From JAYVYM01 sp046593925 (GTDB lineage Bacteria > Actinomycetota > Actinomycetes > Mycobacteriales > SCTD01): a stretch of DNA of 9,268 nt. The stretch's first letter is position 1; every line of letters starts with the position of its first letter. The position numbers and the translations under genes are program-made. The notes under the pieces are model-generated. The model worked only from the letters and a program-made list of their open reading frames with translations. It had not been told where the DNA came from and did not search any database. Positions 1-6,406 of this stretch are shown here, one piece after another. Location: positions 1-9,268 of the forward strand of contig JBKJQN010000025.1 of the NCBI GenBank assembly GCA_046593925.1, read 5' to 3'.

Positions 1-124
1 CGCGCGTGTAGCCACTTCGCTCTTCACACGGATGCCATCGCTGGAGCGTAGCCCCGGAGGAAGCTGTCCGAGCGATCCTCCAACGCAAGGCATCCGTGTG
101 AAGAGCGAAGTGGCTACACGCGCG
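1..124. repeat. Perfect 36-bp inverted repeat forming a long hairpin, left edge of window
   Basis: Bases 1-36 are exactly reverse-complementary to bases 89-124, with a 52-base middle. The pairing continues inside: after a small internal loop, 39-46 pairs with 78-85 with one mismatch, and 55-58 can pair with 67-70. Almost the whole 124 bases could therefore fold as one hairpin. The left arm starts at the first base of the window, so the element may be longer. It lies downstream of glnA and beyond its likely terminator, with no coding frame that looks real. It could be a miniature inverted-repeat or fold-back element, a large intergenic palindrome of a dispersed family, or an RNA hairpin. No flanking target duplication can be tested because the left flank is missing. 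The repeat itself is certain; its nature is unknown. Confidence 0.9.
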
Positions 125-319
125 AGATCGCCCGGTCTGACGAAAGCTTCGACTGCGAGCCTCGGTGACACATCCATCACACACGAAGCCCCCACCGAGG
201 CGGTCCTGAAGCGCAGGTGGGGGCTTCGCGCGTTGACAGTTGTTGATATGCGTGAGCAGGTCAGAGGCTGTATACCGCGGTCAACACCGCAGTCGGAGCC
301 CTGCCGACGACGCTCCCGA
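125..319. other. Non-coding stretch downstream of glnA
   Basis: Together with the inverted repeat this makes a 319-base region without a gene. It contains the terminator-like hairpin at 184-228 and a small 5-bp hairpin at 277-281/286-290, about 30 bases beyond the glnA stop codon. The forward reading frame that is open from base 32 through this stretch into glnA is an antisense shadow of glnA and shows no protein family. I see no tRNA, small ORF with a ribosome-binding site, or other recognisable element. Confidence 0.6.
184..228 (-). terminator. Likely glnA transcription terminator hairpin
   Basis: Bases 184-196 (CGAAGCCCCCACC) and 216-228 (GGTGGGGGCTTCG) form a perfect 13-bp GC-rich stem with a 19-base loop. 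The stem lies about 90 bases downstream of the glnA stop codon in the direction of glnA transcription. No long U run follows on either strand, which is common for actinobacterial intrinsic terminators. Because the stem is symmetric it could also stop transcription entering from the left. Confidence 0.7.
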
Positions 320-1750
320 TCAAATGTCGTAGTAGAGGTTGAACTCGTAGGGGTGCGGGCGGAGGCGGAGCTGGTCGATCTCGTTGGTCCGCTTGTAGTC
401 GATCCAGGTGTCGATCAGGTCGGGGGTGAAGACGCCTCCCTCGAGCAGGAACTCGTGGTCGGCCTCCAGCGCGTCCATCACCTGGTCGAGCGAGCCGGGC
501 ACCTGCTGCACCGAGGCCATCTCGTCCCGCGGAAGCTCGTAGAGGTCCTTGTCGACCGGCTCCGGCGGCTCGATCTTGTTCTTGATGCCGTCGAGACCAG
601 CCATGAGCATCGCCGAGAACGCGAGGTAGGGGTTGCTCGACGGGTCGGGGCAGCGGAACTCCAGCCGCTTCGCCTTCGGGTCCGCGCCGGTGATCGGGAT
701 GCGGATGCAGGCCGAGCGGTTGCGCTGGCTGTAGACCAGGTTGACCGGAGCCTCGAAGCCGGGCACCAGCCGGTGGTAGCTGTTGATCGTCGGGTTGGTG
801 AATGCCAGCAGCGACGGCGCGTGGTGCAGCAGCCCGCCGATGTAGTAGCGGGCCGTGTCCGACAGCCCGGCGTAGCCGACCTCGTCGTAGAACAGCGGTG
901 AGCCGTCCTGCCACAGCGACATGTGGCAGTGCATCCCGGAGCCGTTGTCGCCCATGATCGGCTTGGGCATGAAGGTGGCTGTCTTGCCGGCGGCGTGCGC
1001 CGTGTTCTTGATGATGTACTTGAAGAGCATCAGCTGGTCGGCGGCAGACAGCAACGAGTTGAACTTGTAGTTGATTTCAGCCTGGCCGGCCGAGCCGACC
1101 TCGTGGTGACCGCGCTCGACCTGCATGCCGGCCTGCTCGAGCTTGACGGCCATCTCGTCGCGCAGGTCGGCATAGTGGTCGTTGGGGGAGACCGGGAAGT
1201 AGCCGCCCTTCGTACGCGCCTTGTAGCCCTGGTTGCCGCCGATCTCCTCGCGGCCGGTGTTCCACGCCGCCGACGCCGCGTCGACCTTGTAGAAGGTGCC
1301 CTGCGGGGTGGAGTCGAACTGCACCGAGTCGAAGATGTAGAACTCCGCCTCGGCGCCGAAGAACGCCGTGTCGGCGATGCCGGTGCCCTTGAGGTAGGCC
1401 TCGGCCTTCTTGGCGACGTTGCGCGGGTCGCGGGAGTACGCCTCACCCGTCAGCGGGTCATGGATGAAGAAGTTCAGGATCAGCGTCTTGCGGGTGCGGA
1501 ACGGGTCGAGGCGACCCGACGTCGGGTCCGGCAGCAGCAGCATGTCGGACTCGTGGATCTGCTGGAAGCCGCGGATCGAGGAGCCGTCGAAGCCCAGCCC
1601 GTCGGTGAAGACGCTCTCGTCGAAGGACCCGGCCGGCACGGTGAAGTGCTGCATGACGCCGGGAAGGTCGCAGAACCGGACATCGACCATCTCGACGCCC
1701 TCCTTCTTGATGTAGCTCAGGACCTCGTTGGCGTCCTTGAACACGGGCAT
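320..1750 (-). CDS. glnA: Glutamine synthetase, type I (GSI)
   Basis: Catalyses ATP-dependent condensation of glutamate and ammonium to glutamine in the cytoplasm, as a dodecamer. The 476-residue product is collinear with M. tuberculosis GlnA1 (478 residues). Visible family motifs, in order, are the N-terminal beta-grasp segment with FDGSSIRGFQ, the metal-binding GAEAEFYIFD, NGSGMHCHMSLW (ATP/metal site), NRSACIRIP (glutamate/phosphate arginines) and KRLEFRCPDPSSNPYLAF. Tyr404 in DKDLYELP matches the tyrosine adenylylated by GlnE in GSI-beta enzymes, so activity is probably also controlled post-translationally. The ATG start is fixed by an in-frame TGA at 1760-1762, four codons upstream. The AGGAG just before it directly abuts the ATG, an unusually short spacing. 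A GlnR-like site lies upstream and a hairpin terminator downstream, so the gene is probably monocistronic. Confidence 0.98.
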   Translation of the reverse strand: MPVFKDANEVLSYIKKEGVEMVDVRFCDLPGVMQHFTVPAGSFDESVFTDGLGFDGSSIRGFQQIHESDMLLLPDPTSGRLDPFRTRKTLILNFFIHDPLTGEAYSRDPRNVAKKAEAYLKGTGIADTAFFGAEAEFYIFDSVQFDSTPQGTFYKVDAASAAWNTGREEIGGNQGYKARTKGGYFPVSPNDHYADLRDEMAVKLEQAGMQVERGHHEVGSAGQAEINYKFNSLLSAADQLMLFKYIIKNTAHAAGKTATFMPKPIMGDNGSGMHCHMSLWQDGSPLFYDEVGYAGLSDTARYYIGGLLHHAPSLLAFTNPTINSYHRLVPGFEAPVNLVYSQRNRSACIRIPITGADPKAKRLEFRCPDPSSNPYLAFSAMLMAGLDGIKNKIEPPEPVDKDLYELPRDEMASVQQVPGSLDQVMDALEADHEFLLEGGVFTPDLIDTWIDYKRTNEIDQLRLRPHPYEFNLYYDI

Positions 1751-1799
1751 CTCCTGGAGTCAGGGCGGGGCGGGCTGCCTGTCACGGTAGTCATCGGCT

Positions 1800-1837
1800 G
1801 TGAAACGCCGGTGTCCCGAGTGTTTCGCGATGGTTAC
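1800..1837 (-). promoter_or_regulatory. GlnR-like operator in the glnA/RDD divergent region
   Basis: On the minus strand, reading toward glnA, the sequence is GTAAC-N6-GAAAC-N6-GACAC-N6-TTCAC. This has the layout of the actinobacterial GlnR box (gTnAC-n6-GaAAC, repeated with n6). The first half (1822-1837) fits the consensus fully. The second half (1800-1815) is degenerate. The box ends 49 bases upstream of the glnA start codon. GlnR activates glnA under nitrogen limitation in Streptomyces and mycobacteria; regulation here is inferred from the site alone. Confidence 0.7.
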
Positions 1838-1866
1838 ACCGCCGGGCGCAAGCGGTCAGCCGCGAC

Positions 1867-1872
1867 TAATCT
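1867..1872 (+). promoter_or_regulatory. Candidate -10 box for the RDD gene
   Basis: TAATCT fits TAnnnT and is followed by 7 bases and then the ATG at 1880. Transcription would start at or next to the start codon, giving a leaderless mRNA. No convincing -35 hexamer is visible at the usual distance. A GGAG at 1873-1876 could act as a ribosome-binding site if transcription starts further upstream, so the two readings compete. Confidence 0.4.
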
Positions 1873-1879
1873 GGAGCCC

Positions 1880-2356
1880 ATGGCGCGGTGGACCGGGACG
1901 TGGCTGGGCGGGGTCGGCGCGGCAGGTGTCCCGACCGGCCACCCGGACGAGCCGCGCGGCGTACGGCTCGGGCTCCCGGCCTATGGCCGCGGTGCGGTCG
2001 CGACGTTCGGCTCACGGGCCGCCGCCTTTGCCATCGACACGGTGCTCTCGGGCCTGGTCGCAAGGCTGTTCTTCCACGTGCAGTCGGACTCGTCGTCGAC
2101 GTACGTCAGCCTCCCGCCGCTGATCGCGCTGGCCCTGCTGTACGTCGTCGGCCTCGCGCTCACCGGCCAGACGCCCGGGATGCGGCTGCTGCGGCTGCGG
2201 GTCGTCCCGGTCGCCGCCAGCACGGCCGCGGTCAGGCTCGTGCCGGCGGCGCTTCGTACGGCGCTGCTGATGCTGCTGGTCCCGGCGCTGGTCAGCGATC
2301 GCGACGGGCGGGGGCTGCACGACCTCGCCGCCGGCACGGTCGTCGTCCGCGCCTGA
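1880..2356 (+). CDS. RDD family membrane protein
   Basis: A 158-residue integral membrane protein. It has the RDD signature: Arg46 and Asp53 in GSRAAAFAIDT at the start of the first membrane segment (about 47-65), then segments at about 78-96 and 118-138, and a conserved C-terminal DGRGLHDLAAGT with Asp148. The N-terminal part (TGTWLGG, RLGLP, G-GAVA) matches the actinobacterial members found next to glnA, such as Rv2219A. The molecular function of this subfamily is not established; some RDD proteins elsewhere are linked to ion transport. The start was chosen at the ATG with GGAG three bases upstream and because homology begins there; the frame stays open further left only as an antisense shadow of glnA. 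It is divergent from glnA and convergent with dprE2. Confidence 0.9.
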   Translation: MARWTGTWLGGVGAAGVPTGHPDEPRGVRLGLPAYGRGAVATFGSRAAAFAIDTVLSGLVARLFFHVQSDSSSTYVSLPPLIALALLYVVGLALTGQTPGMRLLRLRVVPVAASTAAVRLVPAALRTALLMLLVPALVSDRDGRGLHDLAAGTVVVRA

Positions 2357-2381
2357 CCTTCGACCCCGTCATTCGGGCGGG

Positions 2382-3143
2382 CTACAGCGGCAGGCGCCGA
2401 AACACCGGCCGGGGCACATGCCGCAGCACGCTCATCAGCACCCGCAGCTGTGCCGGCGCCCACACCACGGTCGCCGAGCCGCGCAGCCCCTTGACGACGG
2501 CGTCGGCCACCGCCTCCGGTGTCGTGCTCAACGGGGCGGCCTTGAGCCCGGTCGTCATCTTGCTGTCGACGAAGCCGGGGCGTACGACGAGCATCCGCGC
2601 GCCGCTGCCGACCAGCGCGTCGGCGAGCCCGGTCGCGAACCCGTCCAGCCCCGCCTTGCTTGCTCCGTAGACGTAGTTGCTGCGGCGTACCCGTTCGCCG
2701 GCGACGGAGGACAGCACGACCAGGGCGCCGTGTCCCTGCTCGCGCAGCCGGTTCCCCAGCACGGTCATCGCCGAGACGCCGCCGAGGAAGTTGGTGCGCG
2801 CCACCGCTACGGCCGAGGAAGGGTCGTGCTCGTCGACGGCCTGCGCGCCGAGGACCCCGAACGCGAGGACGGTGACGTCGAGGTCGCCGACCTGCTCGAC
2901 GACGTCGTCCACGACGCCCTGATGGGAGTCCGGTTCGTCGGCGTCGAAGCGCACCGATCGCACGTCGGTGGCTCCTGCCGCACGTAAGGACCGCTCAGCC
3001 GCGGCGTAGTCCCGGGGGCGGCGGCCCGCCAGCACGACGGTACGGGCCCCGTCGCGCACCAGCCGGGTCGCGACCGCCTGACCGATGTCGGAACCGCCGC
3101 CCAGGACCAGCACGGTGTGGACGGCGCCGACCGCGTTGCGCAT
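2382..3143 (-). CDS. dprE2: Decaprenylphosphoryl-2-keto-ribose reductase (DprE2)
   Basis: NADH-dependent reductase that converts decaprenylphosphoryl-2-keto-erythro-pentofuranose, made by DprE1, to decaprenyl-phosphoryl-D-arabinose. The 253-residue product is a classical short-chain dehydrogenase. It has the nucleotide-binding GGGSDIG at 15-21, Ser146 in LVVLSSVAGE, and Tyr159-x3-Lys163 in YVYGASKAG. It matches M. tuberculosis DprE2 (254 residues) to the C-terminus, including RVRRSNYVYG, VVWAP and RHVPRPVFRRLPL. The ATG at 3143 was chosen because AGGAG (3148-3152) lies four bases upstream and the product then starts level with the M. tuberculosis protein. An in-frame ATG at 3158 has no such site, and the longer open frame further upstream is antisense-like overlap with dprE1. 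It follows dprE1 by 20 bases, so the two are cotranscribed. Confidence 0.95.
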   Translation of the reverse strand: MRNAVGAVHTVLVLGGGSDIGQAVATRLVRDGARTVVLAGRRPRDYAAAERSLRAAGATDVRSVRFDADEPDSHQGVVDDVVEQVGDLDVTVLAFGVLGAQAVDEHDPSSAVAVARTNFLGGVSAMTVLGNRLREQGHGALVVLSSVAGERVRRSNYVYGASKAGLDGFATGLADALVGSGARMLVVRPGFVDSKMTTGLKAAPLSTTPEAVADAVVKGLRGSATVVWAPAQLRVLMSVLRHVPRPVFRRLPL

Positions 3144-3147
3144 GTTG

Positions 3148-3152
3148 CTCCT
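3148..3152 (-). promoter_or_regulatory. Ribosome-binding site deciding the dprE2 start
   Basis: AGGAG on the minus strand with a four-base spacer before the ATG at 3143. It lies in the 20-base gap between the dprE1 stop and dprE2. It excludes the alternative ATG at 3158, because it would then fall inside the coding sequence. Confidence 0.75.
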
Positions 3153-3163
3153 AGACATGAGGG

Positions 3164-4522
3164 TCACGCCAGCTCGAGCCGGCGCGAGAGGTCCGAGCGC
3201 AGTGCCCGCTCGGGGTCGACCCGGTCGCGGACGGCTTGCCACGCGGACAGCTCGGGGTACATCGTGCGCAGCACCGCCGGCTGCATCCGGGAGTCCTTGC
3301 CCAGGTAGACGCGACCCCCGGCGGCGGCCACGACCTGGTCGTGCCGGTCCAGCAGCCCACCGAGCCCGGCCAGGCCGGCTGGGATGTCCAGCGCCAGGGT
3401 CCAGCCGGGCATCGGGAACGACAGCATCCCCTCGCCAGGGCCGAACCGTTTGAGCACGGCCAGGAACGACGGGCACCGGTGGTGCACCAGCTCCTCGACG
3501 ATCCGGCGCAGCGCCACCTCCTCGCCGAACGGCACGACAAACTGGTACTGCACGAAGCCCGGGAGCCCGTACACGCGGTTCCAGTCGCGTACGCCGTCGA
3601 GCGGGTGGAAGAACGTCGCCAGCGACTCCTGGTGGCCGAGCCGCATGCGCGGCGCGGCGCGGAAGTACAACTCGTTGAACGCCCGCACGGTGAGCCGGTT
3701 CAGCAGTCCCGGTGGCACCCACGGCGGGGTGGCCACGCGCGGGGTCGGGTCGTAGTGCAGCGGACGCCCGGCGGACCGGCCGGTCAGCTCCGCGCGCGCA
3801 GTGTGGTCGCCGCGCATGAGCACCGACCGCCCGGTGGCGGCGCCGGAGGCGAGCAGGTCGATCCACGCGACGCTGTAGCGGTAGGCGTCATCCCGCTCGT
3901 GCATCCGGCTCATCACGTCATCGAGATCGCTCGCCCGCTCGGTATCGACGGTCATCGTGGCGCTCTCCACGCGCAGCAGCCGCAGGGTGGCCCGGACGAC
4001 GACACCGGTGAGGCCCATCCCTCCACAGGTGGCCCGGAACAGCTCGGGGTCGGACTCACGGGTGACCGTGCGGACCTCACCGCCCGGCGTCACGAGGTCG
4101 AAGGACAGCACCGAGCGGCTGAAGCTCCCGTCGACGTGGTGGTTCTTGCCATGGATGTCGCAGGCGATGGCCCCACCGATGGTGACGTACCGCGTTCCTG
4201 GTGTGACCGGGACGAACAGGCCGCACGGCAGGACCAGCCGGATCAGCGCATCCAGCGACAGGCCCGCGTCGACGGTGACCGTCGCGGCGTCCACGTCGAG
4301 GGCGTGCAGGTCGGCCAGCCCGGTCATGTCCAGGACGTCGCCCCCGGCGTTCTGGGCGGCGTCGCCGTAACTGCGGCCGAGGCCGCGGGGCAGCACGCCG
4401 CGGCTGCTGCCCGAGCTCAGGGCCGCGCGCACGTCGTCCAGGCCGGCGGGGCGCTGCAGCCGGCTGCGGCTCGGTGCGGTCCGACCCCAGCCGGTGAGCA
4501 GGACGTCCCTGGTCGCGCTCAT
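3164..4522 (-). CDS. dprE1: Decaprenylphosphoryl-beta-D-ribose 2'-oxidase (DprE1)
   Basis: FAD enzyme that oxidises the 2'-OH of decaprenylphosphoryl-ribose to the ketone, the first half of the ribose-to-arabinose epimerisation. The 452-residue product aligns throughout with M. tuberculosis DprE1 (461). The N-terminal FAD-binding part has TGWGRTAPS (10-18), GLGRSYGDAAQN (47-58) and PGTRYVTIGGAIACDIHGKN (108-127), where His124 matches the FAD-linked His132. The C-terminal substrate domain keeps QYQFVVPF, LKRFG and KDSR, with Lys409 matching the active-site Lys418. At the position of Cys387, the residue bonded by benzothiazinones, there is Ala377 (GWTLALD; codon 3392-3394). This should preserve catalysis but remove covalent inhibition. 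The start lies 3 bases after the ubiA stop with no clear Shine-Dalgarno, which suggests translational coupling. Confidence 0.96.
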   Translation of the reverse strand: MSATRDVLLTGWGRTAPSRSRLQRPAGLDDVRAALSSGSSRGVLPRGLGRSYGDAAQNAGGDVLDMTGLADLHALDVDAATVTVDAGLSLDALIRLVLPCGLFVPVTPGTRYVTIGGAIACDIHGKNHHVDGSFSRSVLSFDLVTPGGEVRTVTRESDPELFRATCGGMGLTGVVVRATLRLLRVESATMTVDTERASDLDDVMSRMHERDDAYRYSVAWIDLLASGAATGRSVLMRGDHTARAELTGRSAGRPLHYDPTPRVATPPWVPPGLLNRLTVRAFNELYFRAAPRMRLGHQESLATFFHPLDGVRDWNRVYGLPGFVQYQFVVPFGEEVALRRIVEELVHHRCPSFLAVLKRFGPGEGMLSFPMPGWTLALDIPAGLAGLGGLLDRHDQVVAAAGGRVYLGKDSRMQPAVLRTMYPELSAWQAVRDRVDPERALRSDLSRRLELA

Positions 4523-4525
4523 CGG

Positions 4526-5461
4526 TCAGCCAACGTAGACGCCCGTGGCGAACAGCAGGAGCCAGACCAGACCGCAGGCCTGCAGGTTGCGGTCGCCGAG
4601 GACGAGCTCCTCGGGCTCGCCGGCCTGACCGGCCTCGACGAGGTAGGCGTACCGGAGCAGCGCGACGACGAACGGCGCGACACTCAGCTCGTACCAGATC
4701 GGCTGGGCCAGGTCCTGGGAGAGCTGGAAGGCCCACAGGCTGTAACCGACCATCGTCACCGCGGAGGCGATCGACCAGACGTAGCGCAGGTAGGCGTCGC
4801 TGTACGCCGCCAGGGACGCCCGGGTCACCGCCCGGTCCTCGCCCATCTCCATGTACTCACCGTGCCGCTTCCCGGCCACCATGAACAGTGACCCGAAGGC
4901 CGCCACCAGCAGGAACAGCGGTGACAGCGGCACCTCGCCCGCGACGCCGCCGGCGACCGCCCGCTCCAGGAAGCCGGCGGACACCAGCACCAGGTCGATG
5001 ACCGGGACCTGCTTCAGGCGCAGCGAGTAGGCGGTCGTACCGGCGACGTAGACCAGCAGCACGACCAGCAGCTGCCAGTCGACGAGCGCCCCGACGACCA
5101 GGCCAACGACCAGCAGCGCGACGCCGACAACGACGGCGGTACGCACGGGCACGATGCCCGCGGCGACCGGTCGGCACCGCTTGACCGGGTGCGCCCGGTC
5201 GGCCTCGACGTCGTTGACGTCGTTGAGGTAGTAGACGCCGCTCGCCGTCAGGGAGAAGGCCAGGATCGCAAGCAGGACCTGGACCATGACGTGACCGTCG
5301 AACAGCGCCCCCGCCGCACCGGGCGCCGCCAGGAGCAGGACGTTCTTCGTCCACTGCTTGGGACGCGCCTGCCGGACCAGGCCCCTGAACATGGAGCGAC
5401 TCAGCACGGGTGGCGAAGCCGAGTCCGGGACGCTCGTGGGCGCTCGGTGCAGGACGCTCAT
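4526..5461 (-). CDS. ubiA: Decaprenyl-phosphate phosphoribosyltransferase (UbiA family)
   Basis: Membrane prenyltransferase-fold enzyme that transfers phosphoribose from PRPP to decaprenyl phosphate, giving decaprenylphosphoryl-5-phosphoribose, the committed step of DPA synthesis. The 311-residue product resembles M. tuberculosis Rv3806c (302) along its length. It has RPKQWTKNVLLLAAP at 33-47, the metal-binding NDVNDVEADRAHPVKR from residue 80 (the NDxxDxxxD motif), and FGSLFMVAGKRHGE. About eight hydrophobic helices are visible. A motif of this kind with the KQWxKN segment separates it from UbiA proteins of quinone synthesis. An in-frame ATG at residue 24 is an alternative start, since the first 20 residues look unconserved. 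It is the first gene of a ubiA-dprE1-dprE2 unit, 53 bases after the DUF4191 gene. Confidence 0.93.
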   Translation of the reverse strand: MSVLHRAPTSVPDSASPPVLSRSMFRGLVRQARPKQWTKNVLLLAAPGAAGALFDGHVMVQVLLAILAFSLTASGVYYLNDVNDVEADRAHPVKRCRPVAAGIVPVRTAVVVGVALLVVGLVVGALVDWQLLVVLLVYVAGTTAYSLRLKQVPVIDLVLVSAGFLERAVAGGVAGEVPLSPLFLLVAAFGSLFMVAGKRHGEYMEMGEDRAVTRASLAAYSDAYLRYVWSIASAVTMVGYSLWAFQLSQDLAQPIWYELSVAPFVVALLRYAYLVEAGQAGEPEELVLGDRNLQACGLVWLLLFATGVYVG

Positions 5462-5494
5462 GCGCTCGTTTCGAGGTCGGATCGGGATGGCTCC

Positions 5495-5500
5495 AGGTTA
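5495..5500 (-). promoter_or_regulatory. Candidate -10 box for ubiA-dprE1-dprE2
   Basis: TAACCT on the minus strand (TAnnnT) lies 33 bases upstream of the ubiA ATG, inside the 53-base gap after the DUF4191 gene. It would give a leader of about 27 bases. The region 17 bases further upstream shows only a weak -35-like match. If real, the DPA genes have their own promoter in addition to read-through. Confidence 0.3.
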
Positions 5501-5514
5501 CCCGGCAAGCCGCC

Positions 5515-6324
5515 CTAGCGAACCTTGCCGCGCGGCATCCTGCCGGTGCCCGGCATCGGGCCCTTGGGGATCGGCAGTGCCGGGGCCATCGCTTTGAGCT
5601 TGCGGTCGAGGATGTTGACGTCCTTGGGCTTGATGTTGTGCGGCAGCTTCACGAAGTGCTTCTCCAGGCCACGCAGCGTGACCTGCCCCTCGCCGTCACC
5701 GACGACGACGTCGTAGACCGGGGTCTCGCCGACGAAACGCGCAAGCCGGCGCTTCTCGTTGACGATCAGCGCTCGGGTGCGGGTCGGGGCTCCCTCCCCG
5801 ACCAGCACGATGCCCGGCTTGCCGACCACGCGGTGGACGAGGTCCTGCTCGCGGGTGAAGCCGACGGCGGGCGTGACGCGCCAGTCGCCGCGCATGTTCT
5901 CGAGCACAGCGGCGGCAGCGCCGAGCTGACCCTCCACCTGGCGGAAAGCGCTGCTCTGCGCCCGCCGCCCGAACACCGCGGTCACCGCGATCAACCCGAG
6001 CAGCAGGCCGATCAGACCGAGCAGCACGGCGTGTCCGACGATCAGGCCGATGGCGAGCAGCAGCACGAACGGCACGATGAAGGCAATGACCAGCAGCGGC
6101 ACCAACCGCGGGTCGGCCTTGCGGGTCAGCGTGAAGGCCGTGCGGACCTGCCCGAGCCGCTGCTTGCGGGCAGTCCAGCGCGCGGCGCGTGACGGCTTGC
6201 CCTTCCCGCCCTTGGCAGCCCCGCCCTTCGCCGCTCGAGCCGCCGGCGGTGACGTGCCCGCGCCCGTCACGCGCCGGCTCCCGCCCGCGCGCGGAGCCCG
6301 GCCCGCCTTCTCTTCCCTCACCAT
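5515..6324 (-). CDS. DUF4191 family membrane protein
   Basis: A 269-residue protein of the actinobacterial DUF4191 family (M. tuberculosis Rv2219), whose function is unknown. The first 55 or so residues are rich in Ala, Gly, Lys and Arg and probably disordered. FTLTRKADPRL precedes a pair of adjacent membrane helices at about 75-97 and 99-118, ending FGRRAQ. The remainder is a soluble cytoplasmic domain with family blocks GAAAAVLENMRGDWRVTPAVGF, HRVVGKPGIVLVGEG and DVVVGDGEGQV, ending in a proline- and glycine-rich tail. ATG 6324 was chosen because a TAGGCT box lies six bases upstream, which suits a leaderless transcript starting at this ATG. A GTG two codons earlier (6330) is possible. The gene sits 82 bases after the acyltransferase gene. 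Confidence 0.93.
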   Translation of the reverse strand: MVREEKAGRAPRAGGSRRVTGAGTSPPAARAAKGGAAKGGKGKPSRAARWTARKQRLGQVRTAFTLTRKADPRLVPLLVIAFIVPFVLLLAIGLIVGHAVLLGLIGLLLGLIAVTAVFGRRAQSSAFRQVEGQLGAAAAVLENMRGDWRVTPAVGFTREQDLVHRVVGKPGIVLVGEGAPTRTRALIVNEKRRLARFVGETPVYDVVVGDGEGQVTLRGLEKHFVKLPHNIKPKDVNILDRKLKAMAPALPIPKGPMPGTGRMPRGKVR

Positions 6325-6330
6325 GGCCAC

Positions 6331-6336
6331 AGCCTA
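6331..6336 (-). promoter_or_regulatory. Candidate -10 box for a leaderless DUF4191 transcript
   Basis: TAGGCT on the minus strand, six bases before the ATG at 6324. The expected start of transcription, about seven bases after the box, coincides with the A of the ATG. No Shine-Dalgarno is present. The -35 region is weak. Confidence 0.45.
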
Positions 6337-6406
6337 GGTGCGAACGTCGGCCCGGTTGCGGGCGTCAGCCTGGACGTGCGGGTCGGCCGGCCGGCTCCGA
6401 CGGGCA

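Noticed and set aside
233..274. TTGACA at 233-238 as a rightward promoter, with TATACC at 271
   Set aside because: The spacing is 32 bases, far outside 16-19, and nothing is transcribed rightward here. TATACA on the opposite strand has no -35 match.
32..901. Long plus-strand open frame of 289 codons
   Set aside because: It runs antisense through glnA, shows no family motif and has a composition typical of high-GC shadow frames.
923..1879. Upstream part of the open frame that contains the RDD gene
   Set aside because: It is antisense to glnA and unrelated in sequence to RDD proteins; homology and the ATG at 1880 mark the true start.
2357..2381. Bidirectional terminator between the convergent RDD and dprE2 genes
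   Set aside because: Only a 4-bp stem can be drawn, and part of it lies at the gene ends; too weak to call.
3144..3866. N-terminal extension of the dprE2 frame, giving 494 codons
   Set aside because: It overlaps dprE1 out of frame, while DprE2 homology and the AGGAG site begin the gene at 3143.
3236..4891. 551-codon plus-strand open frame
   Set aside because: It is antisense to dprE1 and ubiA, both of which have strong, full-length homology; the frame is rich in His, Arg and Gln shadow codons.
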